Below, in pieces: positions 47,846 to 61,000 of a DNA stretch of 64,000 nucleotides; the first letter of the stretch is position 1, and every line of letters begins with the position of its first letter. The DNA is from Trichuris trichiura (taxonomy: Eukaryota > Nematoda > Enoplea > Trichinellida > Trichuridae), in assembly GCA_037903355.1 (NCBI GenBank), contig JBAJFE010000025.1, forward strand, positions 992,001-1,056,000, written 5' to 3'. Below the pieces are notes generated by a model. That model was given only the letters and a program-made list of their open reading frames with translations. It did no database searches and was not told where the DNA came from. The position numbers and the translations under genes were made by a program.

Positions 47846-50800
47846 AACTTAATGGAGACTACATCCAAACGCGTATACTAATAAAGGTATGTTAATATTG
47901 GCATGTCACCTTTCAGTTTAATAATAGCTCAATTACTAATAATACTAATATATTGGGAAGTACCCAATCTTTACATAAATTGAGAAAGGCTGCGTCAAGT
48001 GACAAAACTTAAATGCGCTTGCAGTTTGGCTTGGTACGGTGAACAAAATTTTGCCTTAGCATAAAAGTAAAAAACAAGTTGCGTTGAATTAGTTGTTGCC
48101 CAAAAAGTCGATTTTTGGCCACGGGGTAACTGTGCGCCCATCACGATTTGAGTAAAATATATTCACTACGTTTGCAAGGACAAATGACTCAAAGCGGATT
48201 AATGACAATAAACAACCTCGGTAGTTCATTGTACCGTGAATAGCTTAGCGAAGACGGCTGTCCAAGCTTGAATGTTGACGTACGAATGGGTTTTTTAGCA
48301 AATTAACAAGATTCTATTCTCATTTGAGGCGTCGCAACATTGGAACTTATTTTAAATGCGCACTCTGGGATGCTTAATTCTCACAATGCTGTAATTTACT
48401 TCCGAGACGCGCGGTGGACTAACTCGATGTAAAGGCTTTCCGGCAGAGTTCCATCATTTGACAAATGTTTCGTCATCGAAATCCCAATCGACTTCTTGTT
48501 AGTGTTACTATTTTTTTGCTTTATTGCTTTATAAAGCCAAAGCTTTTCAGGCTTTCGCGTGTTCCTGCTAGTTTGATTTCATACTGCGATGGTGAGAAAG
48601 CAATTCTCTTTATGCCAGATTTCCCCTTTACAATGTGCCGCGGAACTGAATCTTTCGAAAAATTGTCTTAAAAGTAAAACAATTGCGCAATTAGGGAAAT
48701 CAGCTTCCGTCTGAAGCAACACCAAGTTGAGCTGCTAACAATCTTTCCTGCCGCTTTTTGGAAGCAACAAATCATTGCACATGAGCGGTAATGACTTTAA
48801 GTGGAGAAAGCCTATGCTGTGGACCATGCTTTTTCATCGTACGGCGAACAGAGTTACATGAAAAATAAATGTTGGCCGCTAGCTTACCTCAGATAGGGCA
48901 TGTGCCATCCCACTTTGGCTTGGTAAACTGGTTTGCAAGATGGAGTTGCAAGCGTTGTCAAGCATTTAGGGAGAACTTGATGATCGGACCTCTGATAATA
49001 CACCGTTCTTGCTTTGAGGGTTTCTATGCAGAAAATCTCATTAGTTTTCCGGGGAGGGTATGTTTATCCCATCGTCAGGAATTACTAACGGGATACATCT
49101 TTTGAAAGTCCGTTACTCAATAAGGTTCGCAACGTCGGTTCAGAACCTGCTTTAGTTTCTATGACTTGAAGGAGCAATGGCGGAATTTCATTTAAATGTG
49201 AAACCCTGCATTTAGCAGTCATGCTAAGCCTAAGCCCTAAACTCCAAACATTCTTCCATATTAACTGCAGATAAAAGGAGAGACAGCTTTAGAGCGATTG
49301 ACCGTTTTCCTTTGGTACTTTAACAACCTGCCATCAGCAGCCGTGCCCCCATCCACGAAAATGGTTGTATTTACTTGTTCAGTGGCTTGGAATATTTGTT
49401 CAGCATACGGGACATCTAATGCTTATCATGATCCTTTTGCCATTTAGTATAGTTGTATACTAGCTCCAAGTATCAGACCTATTTGTGTTTTGTTAAGTAG
49501 CCAACGTAGAATGGATTTCGATTGAACATTCTGGTTACGTAACGGCGGGATGCGCGTAGGCGTTATTCTCGCACTCGCGACGCGTTTTTTGCTTTTATTT
49601 TAGTGGAATAATCTCTTGCGACTATTAGAAGCAGCTAAAAAAGTAACATTTACACTAGCTCGTTAGTTTTCGCAATCCATCAATTACTTTTTCAGCATAA
49701 ACTTCATGGCGAACTATCTCTGGCCGCCTGCTGCCCGTGCAAGAGGTTTCCCATTGGACTTAATTTCTTATACTTCTCAATGTTTTTGTTCCGTCAGGTG
49801 GCATTCTAGGCGGCGGATACACTTCCTTTATATGAAGTCAAAGTCGAACTTTTTACGAGGGGAAAAGAGCACTAAAGGCATCAGCTGCTTCTGTATTCTA
49901 CTCATGATGCAACGTATAATAAAAGTCCCGTTTGTGAAGGCGATCTCAAGCTTATGTTGTAGTCGTTAAGCAAGTTGAGGCGTCATCATAAATATGACAC
50001 AGTAGCACAACCAGCTTAAATTGGTAATCGCCTTGGGAACCTATGAAACAAAGGACACTTCGGTTGTCTGTATCATTAGCTTGAATCCGTCAGCATTGAT
50101 TATTTGTTTTGAACAATTCATGAATGACTACTGTGTTACAATTTTGCGTCGAATTGAAATAGCCTCTGCGAATGGAAAATGGTCGTCGCTTTCTTACTCA
50201 CGCTGCGTTCATTTTATTAGTAGTTTCCGTCAATAATTGATACTTCCCTTGGCTAGGATGATAGTTTCGCACAATATTCGCGTGGAGATTTTCATACTGC
50301 GAGTAAGGTGTACTCGTTTGAAGCCAACGCCAAAATAGACTTGATATACTCGACTTGATTCTTTTGGCGCGCTTAGCCTTGCATGCAAGGGGACCTTCCA
50401 CAAAACTAAAGCTAATAGCAGTTGTTCAAAGACTTACTGCAGTCAGATGGAAACAGCTGCGCTTTGTCAGATTTTCGCTAAGACATTTGTTAAATTGATG
50501 AAAGAACAATTATCCAACAAATGTAGAAGGCGGTGTTGTCTACCCACCAAAAAGCCTGCTAGCATACTTACTAGACCTATTTGAGACTGTCGATGAAAAG
50601 CAGGTCTTTTTCGCTGAAGCTTATTGTATGCATGGTCAAACTTCCAACGTTTTCAAGGCTCTCGGATGCTGTTAAAGTACTTTTCCGTTCTAGAACTGTG
50701 TGCTCAATTTTGAAAATGAAGTGATGGAAAGTCGAAAGTCATTTCAAATCAGCTTTTTTAATACATATGCTTATTCCTTATAACATCGAATAGTAAACAC

Positions 50801-53800
50801 CTTTATGTACAAGAAAGTGCTTATAGGTAAGTTATAGTTATTAGGAAGAGGCGTCCTATCTTTTGTCAATCGCTTTAGGAGTGCATTCCTTTCTGACTTC
50901 ATATGCCCACGTTTTTTATAGGATAAGAAGGAAACCCATTGGAACTGCACTCTACCGCTTGTGAGAAAGAGAGTGGGTATTGCTTTTCTGACACAAACTA
51001 TATGTTGCAGCCGCAGCTCGTCAGTTCATCTCCTTTCCTGACAACAAGTCATCAAGCTGCATTCGGCCGCAGCGATTAGTAATTGCTACCATTGGAAGAG
51101 AAAGAAAAGTACGTTGAGTCACTCACGATTAACAAACTGGAAATTTAGATGATATTGACTTTGCTGCAAGTTGGTGTTTCAAGATTTGAAAACTGGGAGC
51201 AGAAATATGTTGCAGGAAATACCAGTTTTGCATGACATACCGCTTTTTCGGTCTCTCCTCCACAGGCTGCATTGTATCTGCCCGTAGGTGAATCCGTTCC
51301 GTTACAACGAGCAAACAAATCCACTGTTTGCACGAGTGGCACCATTGATCCCCAAGTATTGATTGAAGCAAAGCTAGAAAGGAGAATTCAAAGTTCCCGT
51401 TCATGGCGTCGCCACTTTGAGTGCATCGACGATAACGCTTTTCCCGCCTCTTTGCGGGACTAATTAAAACACGCCCTAACGTTAGCAGCCTTCCAGATAC
51501 TATCAATTGTTTGTGTCCAATCTAAGTTTCCTATTCTCCTCTTAGGCATTCAATCGTAATTCCCAACAACGTTCGCACTTGGACGCACCAATATCAGCAC
51601 TGATGACGAATCTGTGCCTCCTCAAAACGTTTCCGTTCGCCGGTCGCAAATCGCCTGATCAAGGTGAGAAATGACGAAAACGTTTTCACCTTTCTGATAG
51701 CATTACGCTTGATAACTTTGCATGTGATGGACTAGAATTTGCATAATTAACATGCATGCAGCCAAGTTTTTATTATCTTTGTGAGACTCAAGAAGTCGCC
51801 TTTCAGAAAAGCTGGTTATCTTGCCAGAAGTTCGGTATGTCTGGTTAAGTATACGGCAACTTTTTTACGTTAATTCTAACCTATTGATAGTTACACATGC
51901 CAGAATTAATTCTTTCAAAAACGTCTTATAAAAGCTTGCTATTAATATAATTAAAACTGTTGCCTTTCTACAAATATAGAAATGTAATTCTTCACCCCAC
52001 TAACGGAAGGCTTTTTAAAGCAAAGCATGAGAAGGCCTTTTAAAACATGCAATTGCATTTCTTCACTCCGTACTAAGACAGTAATCTATTCCGTTCAATA
52101 TTTCTCTTCGCGCGGCAGTACGAAACGTAACAAAAATGCTAAAAATTAGTTCATATTAATTGGGAAGCTTGTTCGATTTAAGTCCTAATGGCATGAACAT
52201 ATTAACATTATGCGCTACTTTTGCGCCCCTGTTACTTGCATTACCCACTTTTGCTTACTTATTTGAAATAAAATTCCCAGTAGCGCTAAACGCCGTCTTC
52301 TTTAAAGGAATTCTAAACGATAATCCTCATTTCCAGCACTTAATCACATGCGCAATCGTAATAAATGCTTCGTCAATTGTTCTGAAAATGTTTTTGAAAA
52401 TTTGACTTATTACTACTATGACCTGTCCAAAGAGCATAGTATTAATACGTTATTTCTCCTATTCAGTCATCAGTTTTTTTTATGAATGACTCACAAGGTG
52501 ACTGACTACGTGCAAATTGTGAGCAATTCATATCGAAACGTGAACCTGTACGATTAGGCTAGCTAAGCTCAATGACGTCTGTGTTGATCAAAATAGCTGT
52601 CAGCATAGCTCTTTACGGCGTAATTATTACAGGACATAAAGGAAGTAAACCCCTGAAGAAATAATAATGCTGATTTGCTAACTAACGCAGACTTTATAAT
52701 AGTTGCTTATAAGCTTTTTAGCTTTCCGATACCAACCGTGAATGGTTTATTTTTTATGACCTTTAGCTGGGCTTTTCCGCAGATAAATACACCACGAAAT
52801 TTCAAAAGACCATTGCAAAAAATGCGCCGAAAGGTTTTGAAGTTCAAAGCATTCAGAAAAGTAACATACAAATCTAAAACGTTGCATTTTTTCGTTACTT
52901 AATATTAATAAAACCATACTGAAAAAACAATGCTGTTGTGACTATTTCGAAGCGGTGTCTTAAAATTTTGAAAACTTGGTTAGCTTACGCGCCGAGCTAA
53001 TTTAACTGGATTAAGGCAGACTTAGCGTTTCAGGCTACATTACGTTATCTAATCAGTGAAAGAATTTGAAGAACAGTGAGCAGCCACTGTTGTCAACTTC
53101 TAGACAGTGCAGTTGCTGTATAGCACTTCGATTAAGTCAGGCTAAAATGGGATCAATTTTAAACGACCATATTGGCCTGTCTTGCCATGTAGGAGCCTAA
53201 ATATTCACAATTTTGATTATTACGCGCTGCTTGATTTTTAATAACAAGCTTCATTACTCCAACACTACCAAAGTAGGCGTTTTGTTAGGCTACTTGAATA
53301 CACCGCGCCATCTTGTCCCTGCAGTTATCTACGGCCGAGCTTCAGCCCAATGGTAAAAGCTTTAATCTGCATTAGGTTCGTGAAGTCCCTTTGCTGCATC
53401 ATTCGGGCAGTATGTAAAATTCAATTCATTCTCATGCTGTACAAGCATTTTGGTTAACCGCTAATTACAACGCGTTACGGGAAAGCAAATACGCGCAATA
53501 AAAGAAAAAAGGGCTTTTACCGCACGCTAGCACTTTAGAATAATCACAGGAGAGTTAGGAGTCATTGGCGGAGAGCGCTGACAAAACTTGATAGTGAATT
53601 TCTAAATAAGGCCCTCGGAATAATGGTCGATACGTTCCAGTATCGCGTCGCTTTCATTGATGGAAATAAAGCGGCGAATCGATTGGAAAGAAGCTCAGTT
53701 CGGTTCGTCGGACTAGACTATATAGTATTGATTAAGTTACGGCACAGGAATTTCTGTCCATCCCTTTTCAATTTCAAAGAGACGGAAAATAGTTTTTTCA

Positions 53801-54286
53801 TCACTGTCGAATTAGTCGCACGGCAAGAGTATTTCATCGGTCAAACGTAGCGCGGTTTAGTCGAAAGTTAGCTTTAAAGGCGAACTGGTCACAGTGAAGG
53901 CAAAGCGTATTCATTGACCAATCGTCTTGAACTATTTCATTTTTTGCCTCTGTTTTTAAAAACAGATCACTGCGCTTCCGATATGAAAACACAATCACCT
54001 TCCGCACTTGTACTATGATTATTAAGGCTTTACAAATTGGCGGCACCAAGGCACGTCGTTGGTTTAACCGCATGCCTTTCTAACCTTTTGGGAACCTTGG
54101 GGACATGCCACTGGCTTTAACATTCCGACAACCCCCTACACGGTAGTTATTCCGGTAACAATACAAGCGTTTGCTTATACTTCAATGAAAAACCTAACTC
54201 CAATGACTACTTATGCCTATAAAGCTGGCATGTTGCTAAATTATAGTTCTGTTCTACAAGATGCAAGCTTCCTGAGCTGTTGATAC

Positions 54287-54287
<1 letters not shown>
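47846..54287. other. No supported gene
   Basis: Only short or low-complexity frames are seen on both strands. No RNA gene, array or terminal-repeat element was recognised. Confidence 0.4.

Positions 54288-54347
<60 letters not shown>
54288..54347. repeat. (AAT)n microsatellite
   Basis: About 20 uninterrupted ATA/AAT units. It is the same trinucleotide class as the run at 31796 but on the opposite strand. Confidence 0.98.
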
Positions 54348-54778
54348 GAGCGTAATTAACGACTCGTTCCTGGAGAAATTACGACGACTTAACAGTCTGT
54401 TATAAGAGTGTACATTATGAAAATAAGTAAATATTTTAACTTTTTTAACGCGTATTCGTAGTTCACTTCCGGTTACATAAAAAACAACTTGCGCTGATTG
54501 CACATTTTTGGAAGCATATTTAGTTTTACTTTGCAACAATATCTTTGCCATCAATGCTGCTTTAAATACTGGATCCTTATTCCCACCAATAAATGGAGGG
54601 AGTAAGGATATGATTGTGCTAAGAAACCATTTTAAGATTTTATTTATGGAACTGTCAAGAACTTGCTAAGGCTTGTATGCTGAGCCCCAATTATCATAGC
54701 TGAATAGCTTACCCTGTCAGTACACCCATGCATTTTTTAGCGTGTACAGCCGACTAGTTCCTGCAGTGAGAGTTTAAA

Positions 54779-55000
54779 ATGGATGCAACAGTTTCAACCG
54801 TGCTTAGAGCCTTCATTACTGATTGGCAAAGATTCCATAGCACGTTGGTTTTTTCCCCTTACGGGCAGAATCTGGAGCTAACAAAGGCTTGCGGTGCTAG
54901 TAAGTTAACCCTTTCTTTAAATAAGTTGTCTGCTGACCTGGCAGGTGTCAAAGGCTGCCAACTGTTCGCCGAAAAGATCAATGAAATTGGCATTAGATAA
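54779..55000 (+). pseudogene. Possible Ty3/gypsy integrase relic
   Basis: The 73-codon frame contains 'TVLRAFITDWQRFHSTLVFS' and then 'PYGQNLEL'. This is reminiscent of the retrotransposon integrase core 'xVxRAFxxxWxxRFG...TDRGxxFES', with residues missing between. It is short, and the catalytic aspartate of the TDRG motif is not visible. The similarity could be chance. Confidence 0.3.
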
Positions 55001-58000
55001 ATAGAATTACGACGCGTTGTCAAACTATAAGCAATCCGCTTTAGCATAAAGCCTGAAATATTGCTTCAGGCTGCAAGGCTCCAAACCGCCAATCTGTCGA
55101 CTTGCCCAAGCGTGTAACGGATGCAGAAGAGTCATTCTTCCCGGCCAGAGAAAAGAAACTATTATGCCGTCGGCATTCTGAAGACTACGTTCTGCAGAGC
55201 GAACAGTACGTACACTTTTTTCAGCGATTTCCTTGTTAAGACAAAAGCGCGAAAAATCAACGTCATAAAAACGCAAACTTTTCTGCCTCGTTAACTTACT
55301 TCATCTTTGTATTAGCGCCTACGCTTTATGCTGAGCAACTAGTCATCATACGCCGTCTGCGCATCCAACTACTTTCATAATGTTTAACTTGATAGGAAGG
55401 GCGTCGATAGGAGGCGAACGCGTTGCGGATAATACTCAGCAAAACCTTCCACGTCATTTTCATTTCAAAATATTCATTAGGCACCGCGGGAGTTCTCTTG
55501 ATGAGCATTGGGTGAAAAGTTAACGAGTTTGAGGACATACGAGTTTCTTCAGTACTTTATTGCAAGTATTGCTTGCACAACCTTGTATATCAGTTGAAGA
55601 ACGAGTAAAGCATAGCAGAAAGAAGCAAGGATAATTGTCTAGACAAGATAACCTCTCCCATTGCTTCACTCTGATTTTGAAGCAGTTTTCCTATTGATAA
55701 AAGGCTGCGTCTGCATGGAGGATAACGGCGGTCCCACGCGTTTAAAGCATTTCATATTCCGTCGTCTACGTTAGCAACAAACTTATCAGACGCATAAAAT
55801 TCTTCGAATATTTACCCCCTAAAAAGCCTTCAGCTGAGACTATTAGTACACCGCTTATAGCAATCTCTCTGCAGGAACATTGTTATTCGCTTTCCCAATT
55901 ATTCTCGAGGAGGAAATTTGCTCTAAAGGTTTACAGAATGTTGCCTATTATATTTTATTAATATGAATAAGGATACCACAGAAAACATTCTCTATAATTT
56001 CTCTATAATCTCCGAAAGTTTTTCCATACCAATTTACGTAAATATAAAAGTAGGAAAGCGACGCGACAGTCATCTTCTTAGCTCATCTCGATTCTCATGC
56101 CTTTGAACAAAGCAGCGACGTCATTGGATGGTTTAGCTTTTTGCAACCTGGAAGTCACCTACAATCGCTCGCGAAAGTATCGTAACTATTTGTCAGAAGT
56201 TGCAAGCGTTTATCTCATTATCTATTTTATTCTTCTCTCTTTGACAACGAGTAGGTGCTTATAAAAGGTATGTATGAAGTGATGCTCGTTGCCGAAAATA
56301 GAAGATGAATATTAAGGAAAGCCGCTATTCGGCATTGAAACATTTATTTTCAATATTTCAGCGCCTATTAGATAACAGATAATGTTAGATATGAGAACTG
56401 CCCATTTTTCACTTTTTTTACGAGATGTAGCACAGATATTCTACAGCAAATCCTCCTTTAATCAGCTAAAGCCAAATTTTGATGTTCTGTTTTATGAAAA
56501 CGACTTTTTAGAAATGGGCGGCTATTCTTCCTAACGAAATTTCAGTGGCATCTGGGAAACGTTGGACATTCTAAACTGCGACTATTAGCTGAATACTGTA
56601 CTTGTAGCTGCCTACTGCAATTTCAACAGCCAGTTAGAAAGGTCTAAACATTTATGCGCTGAGTTCTTCAGAAATGTTTCCCAATTTACGACTAGACGCT
56701 TTTGTTCAGACGAACTCTAAGTTTCCAACGTTTTTCCGTTGCTGAGAAAATAACGTCTGGTCATTGATAGCATGACGAGTAGGACTGCAATTTTAAATAA
56801 TTTAACCTATAGTAAAGAAAGTTTTTATCTGAATGATCTAATCATTGTTGCGCATTGAGTGACTTGACTATCCAATACGCAATCATCCTCCAACCGGCGC
56901 GTTTCAACGCTAACCGCTGCCGTTGTAGAAATTCATTGATAGGCCGAGGAGCTGACTGCGTAGATATTACGCAATGTAAAACGAAAGTGGTGTAAACATT
57001 TTGCAAATGACGTTATGAATACATTATGTTGCCGTAATTTCACGGTCGATATCTGTTCAAGCAATCTACTTCTCAGCATCTCTGTTCGTGCTTTCTTATT
57101 AATATGAAGCAAGCTGAACAGTTGATGAGCTTTGCTGTCCTTTATAAATTTAATGAAGTCACTATGTGTTCCAAGTAACGTTGCTATTAATATAATATCA
57201 ATAATATATAGGAGACGGCCACCCGACTTTGGAAATAACGCATTTTAGCTGCGCGCGGAATTAATAATGCTCGTATTTATCAATCCTTCTTCCACGTGAT
57301 TTTAAGTGAGCAACAAGACGGTGTTGATAAATTTATATTTAGAACCTAAAACCGTCTCGTCTCGACTGAACGTTTGCCATTGTAGAAAAACTTTGAACGC
57401 TTTCAATCTTTTTGCCTTGTCAACCCTGTAATAAACGGACATTATAGCCAAAGTATTAGCTCTTATATTTAGCAACCACACAGGCGGGACATTTCGCAGC
57501 AATTGCGTAAATTTTCCATTGAGTGGAAAAGTGATTACGCTGACGCTCTTTTTGGCTGTTGCAACATCCCGCCTCTTTGATGCGTCGCCGTGAACGATTG
57601 GCACATCGATGAATGTCCAGCGCAAAAGCGCAAGGCAAACCTGCATTGATCTACGATATCGTTAAATACTATAACTGCGGCACTTTTCATTTAACGTCCA
57701 AAGGCCTTAAGGCAAATGAGATGTTACTAAACGACCGAAAAATCAGAACCAAATTCTGTCAACTGATCGATCAAAGGATGCTAAGGACCTGTCGGTAGAG
57801 ACAGCAAAGCGTTGCGTTGCTTTCGGAAAAATCCACCTCTCAATTATGGGTCTTTCATTGCGGCCGCTATCGAAAACGGAAAACTGCCATGTTTGGTAGT
57901 CCTTTCTTTCTTCGGCTAAGCGATATACTAACTTGCGTTAATTTTATTCCCATCCCAATCCGTACAACAGCGAAGGAAGATCAATACTTCTTTTAGCAGC

Positions 58001-61000
58001 GTCTTCTCCTTTGAGAAAACAAGCGCATAATAGATTGAACACAGCCGATCTGGTGCGGCACCGGTTGCACCGAAAATTGCTTAATTTTCACAATAAATGC
58101 TCAAGCAGTTCGCTGTCTCTTCGAGCTAAATTTAAAATCGTAAGTAGAAAAATGAAGCTTCTCTTAATGGCGCCTACAATGGCGATGCATTAGGTAAGAA
58201 TATGCTAATTTATTTTCCAGTTCCAGCAAAATTCTAAAACCCATTCAAGAGAAGGATAGCATAGCGTGTTACACTTATGCTAACACTATCAGCTAGTGTT
58301 ATTGTGGCTACACGCCCTGTGGGTAAGCTATTTAGCGAAAACAATAATGGAGCTTTTGGGAACTGTCTATCACGTCAGTATGGCATAGCGACTGCAGGCT
58401 TCCTTCCTCCTGTTTTCAATAAATATTTTTCTCAACAGAATAAGCTTGCAATTGTTCAGCTCCAAAAGATTTTGTTTACTATTGTATTAATATTAATAAA
58501 ATGACTTTTACGGTAATAATGCTACCAAAGTTGCATTGACGTTGATTTTAGTACGCCAACTAAGTTATCGTTAATATGCAAGTCAGGCATTAATAATTCT
58601 TTGGTAATTTCCATCTACGTTAGTACGAAACTTTTAATAAGCCAAAGCGTCTAAGGTGAAACTTGTGACAGACATATTTCCTAATTAATGAACTACCTAA
58701 ATGGCGCAGTCAGTTTTTTACTTGGTAGACTACGTGAAAAAGTGTTCTTTCCTCAAACGTCCCTCTAAAAAAGTCATTTTTAATAGGGTATAAGCGTGTG
58801 CTGCAACGCCTCAATTAATCAGTTTCTTTAGAAAGCTGTCTGAGCCAAGTCGGCGACGTCGAGAAAAAAGGTAACTTATACTCTCTGCTTGAGAAGGAGC
58901 TCCATTTATAGATTTAAAGTATAACGCAAAGTTGACCTTGTAAGTCTTATAAACACGAGCAACTTTGCTTTCATTCCCCTTGACAGCTTTAGTGGATCAC
59001 TGACGAGAAGATTGTTCTGCCTATAGTTTATTAACTGAAAATTGCCCCAGAACGGCAGGCAGCTATTGGTACGGGTCTTCAGCGGTTCTTCCTTTGGCAA
59101 GTTGAAGCCACCTGGACTGCGCGGTCGTTTCAGTGGATCGATTTTAACGATTAAGATTAGTTATACATGATTAGGTCACATATTGCAATTACTATTCCTG
59201 AGAAGCGCTTGCAGTGCAGTATTGGGCCAGCCGGCTAAACAATGCTGTTAAAGTGAGAAGCATTTGCGCAGAGGTGAATCTAAGAGTGATACACGACTGC
59301 TAATGGTAAGCAAAGTTTTCCGTTCCATTTGTTTCCGCATTAACAAAGCCTTCAGATAACAACAGTGTCGCTTTGCAAGTTTAACGAAATACTAAATCAT
59401 AGAATTTGTATAATAGCTTTGAGTGCTGAACGTTCAAGGGACATATGGAAAGGCTCCCAAAACTGACGTCTTCATCGTTTTCGGTTGAGCTAAGTAGTGT
59501 AGAGTTCCTCAGCTATACTACATGTGGGGGTTAAGCGTCTATTGTGCCTAACAAGTTTGCTTTGCTGAAGGAGAGATGTATTGACATTGCTTTGATTTGC
59601 GGAATCAGATTATTCTCTTCATTTTCGCAATCTTGAAATGAGTAACAGCTTCGATTGGCAAACTTTCCTTTTCAAACTTCGGCAAGCTTTTCATTCCCAT
59701 TTTTAGTAGGCGATATTCTCACCTTGAAGCTTCGATATTTCATGCAACCTTACTTTTAGCAAGCGGGTGGCAGATGGGCAGTAGGTGGCCGGAAGACTGA
59801 TAGGAGAGGCGCGCGCGCCAAGAAGCGCTGTCCTGCTTTCATTATTAGCTTGCAACAAATAAGACGTCCGTTTATCGGCATTTCGCTGTTTGCTCGCTTT
59901 CTGCCCCTGCAGCATCCCAACCTCGCGACTCAGTCTCTCTCTTAGCTTAACTGCAGGATTGATCCGACTTTACCCCATTGGAAGAAACATTTCGACCCAA
60001 AATCACGGCAGGTCGCTGAGCTCACACATCAGTTCGATTGATGATGAGCGGTTTAGTCAACCGTGAAATGCGTATCACCTTCAAAGTTGCAAATCAAAAT
60101 GATCTTGTCCGCCGGCATGCGGCGAAGAAAGCAGGTTTGGCACAAATTTTTTTTCTCGCTTGACTTAGGGCTTCACTGCCGCGCGAGCCAACCGTTACGT
60201 AACTGAAAGTGCTATCTGTTCGAATAGAATGCACCTTGAGGCTTCAAGCTTACTTCAGGGATGCTATCATTAACGGACTTTAAAACTAGAAAACTGTACT
60301 GTCCTACTGCTGAGTTTTTTTCAAGCTGATTTGACGCTAGAGATGTATGTAGTTTTTCCTGAGTACTATACTTAAATGTTAATTGAATACTGCCGTATTG
60401 GTACAGGGCGTTTGATTACTATTGGAACAACCAAAAGTGACACAACAGCACCAGAGAAGTTTCTGTAGCAGATTTCAGTCTCGAGACCTTCTAAATGTCT
60501 TACGAGTTGAATAGAATGCGAAAAAGTGAAAGAAGTCAAGCAAAGCTTGTTCTAAACAGGCGGGCTCTCGTTTTATTGTACTCGGGATGCCTTTCGTAAA
60601 TAGTGCTTGTTCAAAGTGTTTTTCAGGTGTTGACCTTTCACACGAACCGTTTTTAGGTTGCTAACTGATGCACCTTAGATCTGTTTGATTTCCTTTCTTG
60701 TCCCCTGTTCAAATTGGCAGCCTAGAATAGTGCTATCCTGTTTGCTTTGATGGGAGCTTACATTGTTTACGTCTTGCTCTGTTAAAGCTTCAAGGTAGGC
60801 GTTACACACTGTTGTTCGCTTGCCTGCCTCAGCGAACTGTTGTCATCTTCGAAAACAGTTCGATCAGACGCAGGCATTTACTTGAATGAATCACCAACTT
60901 ATAGTGAGCAGTCAAGCGTTAGCGTTGGACTTGTAGCGCTAGGAACTGCCACCTTGCCTTTGTGATGCATCAGCGTGCCAACAGCTAGCTGCTTTTATTG

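Noticed and set aside
54207..54554. Minus-strand frame with a long tyrosine run
   Set aside because: The run is translation of the (AAT)n microsatellite.
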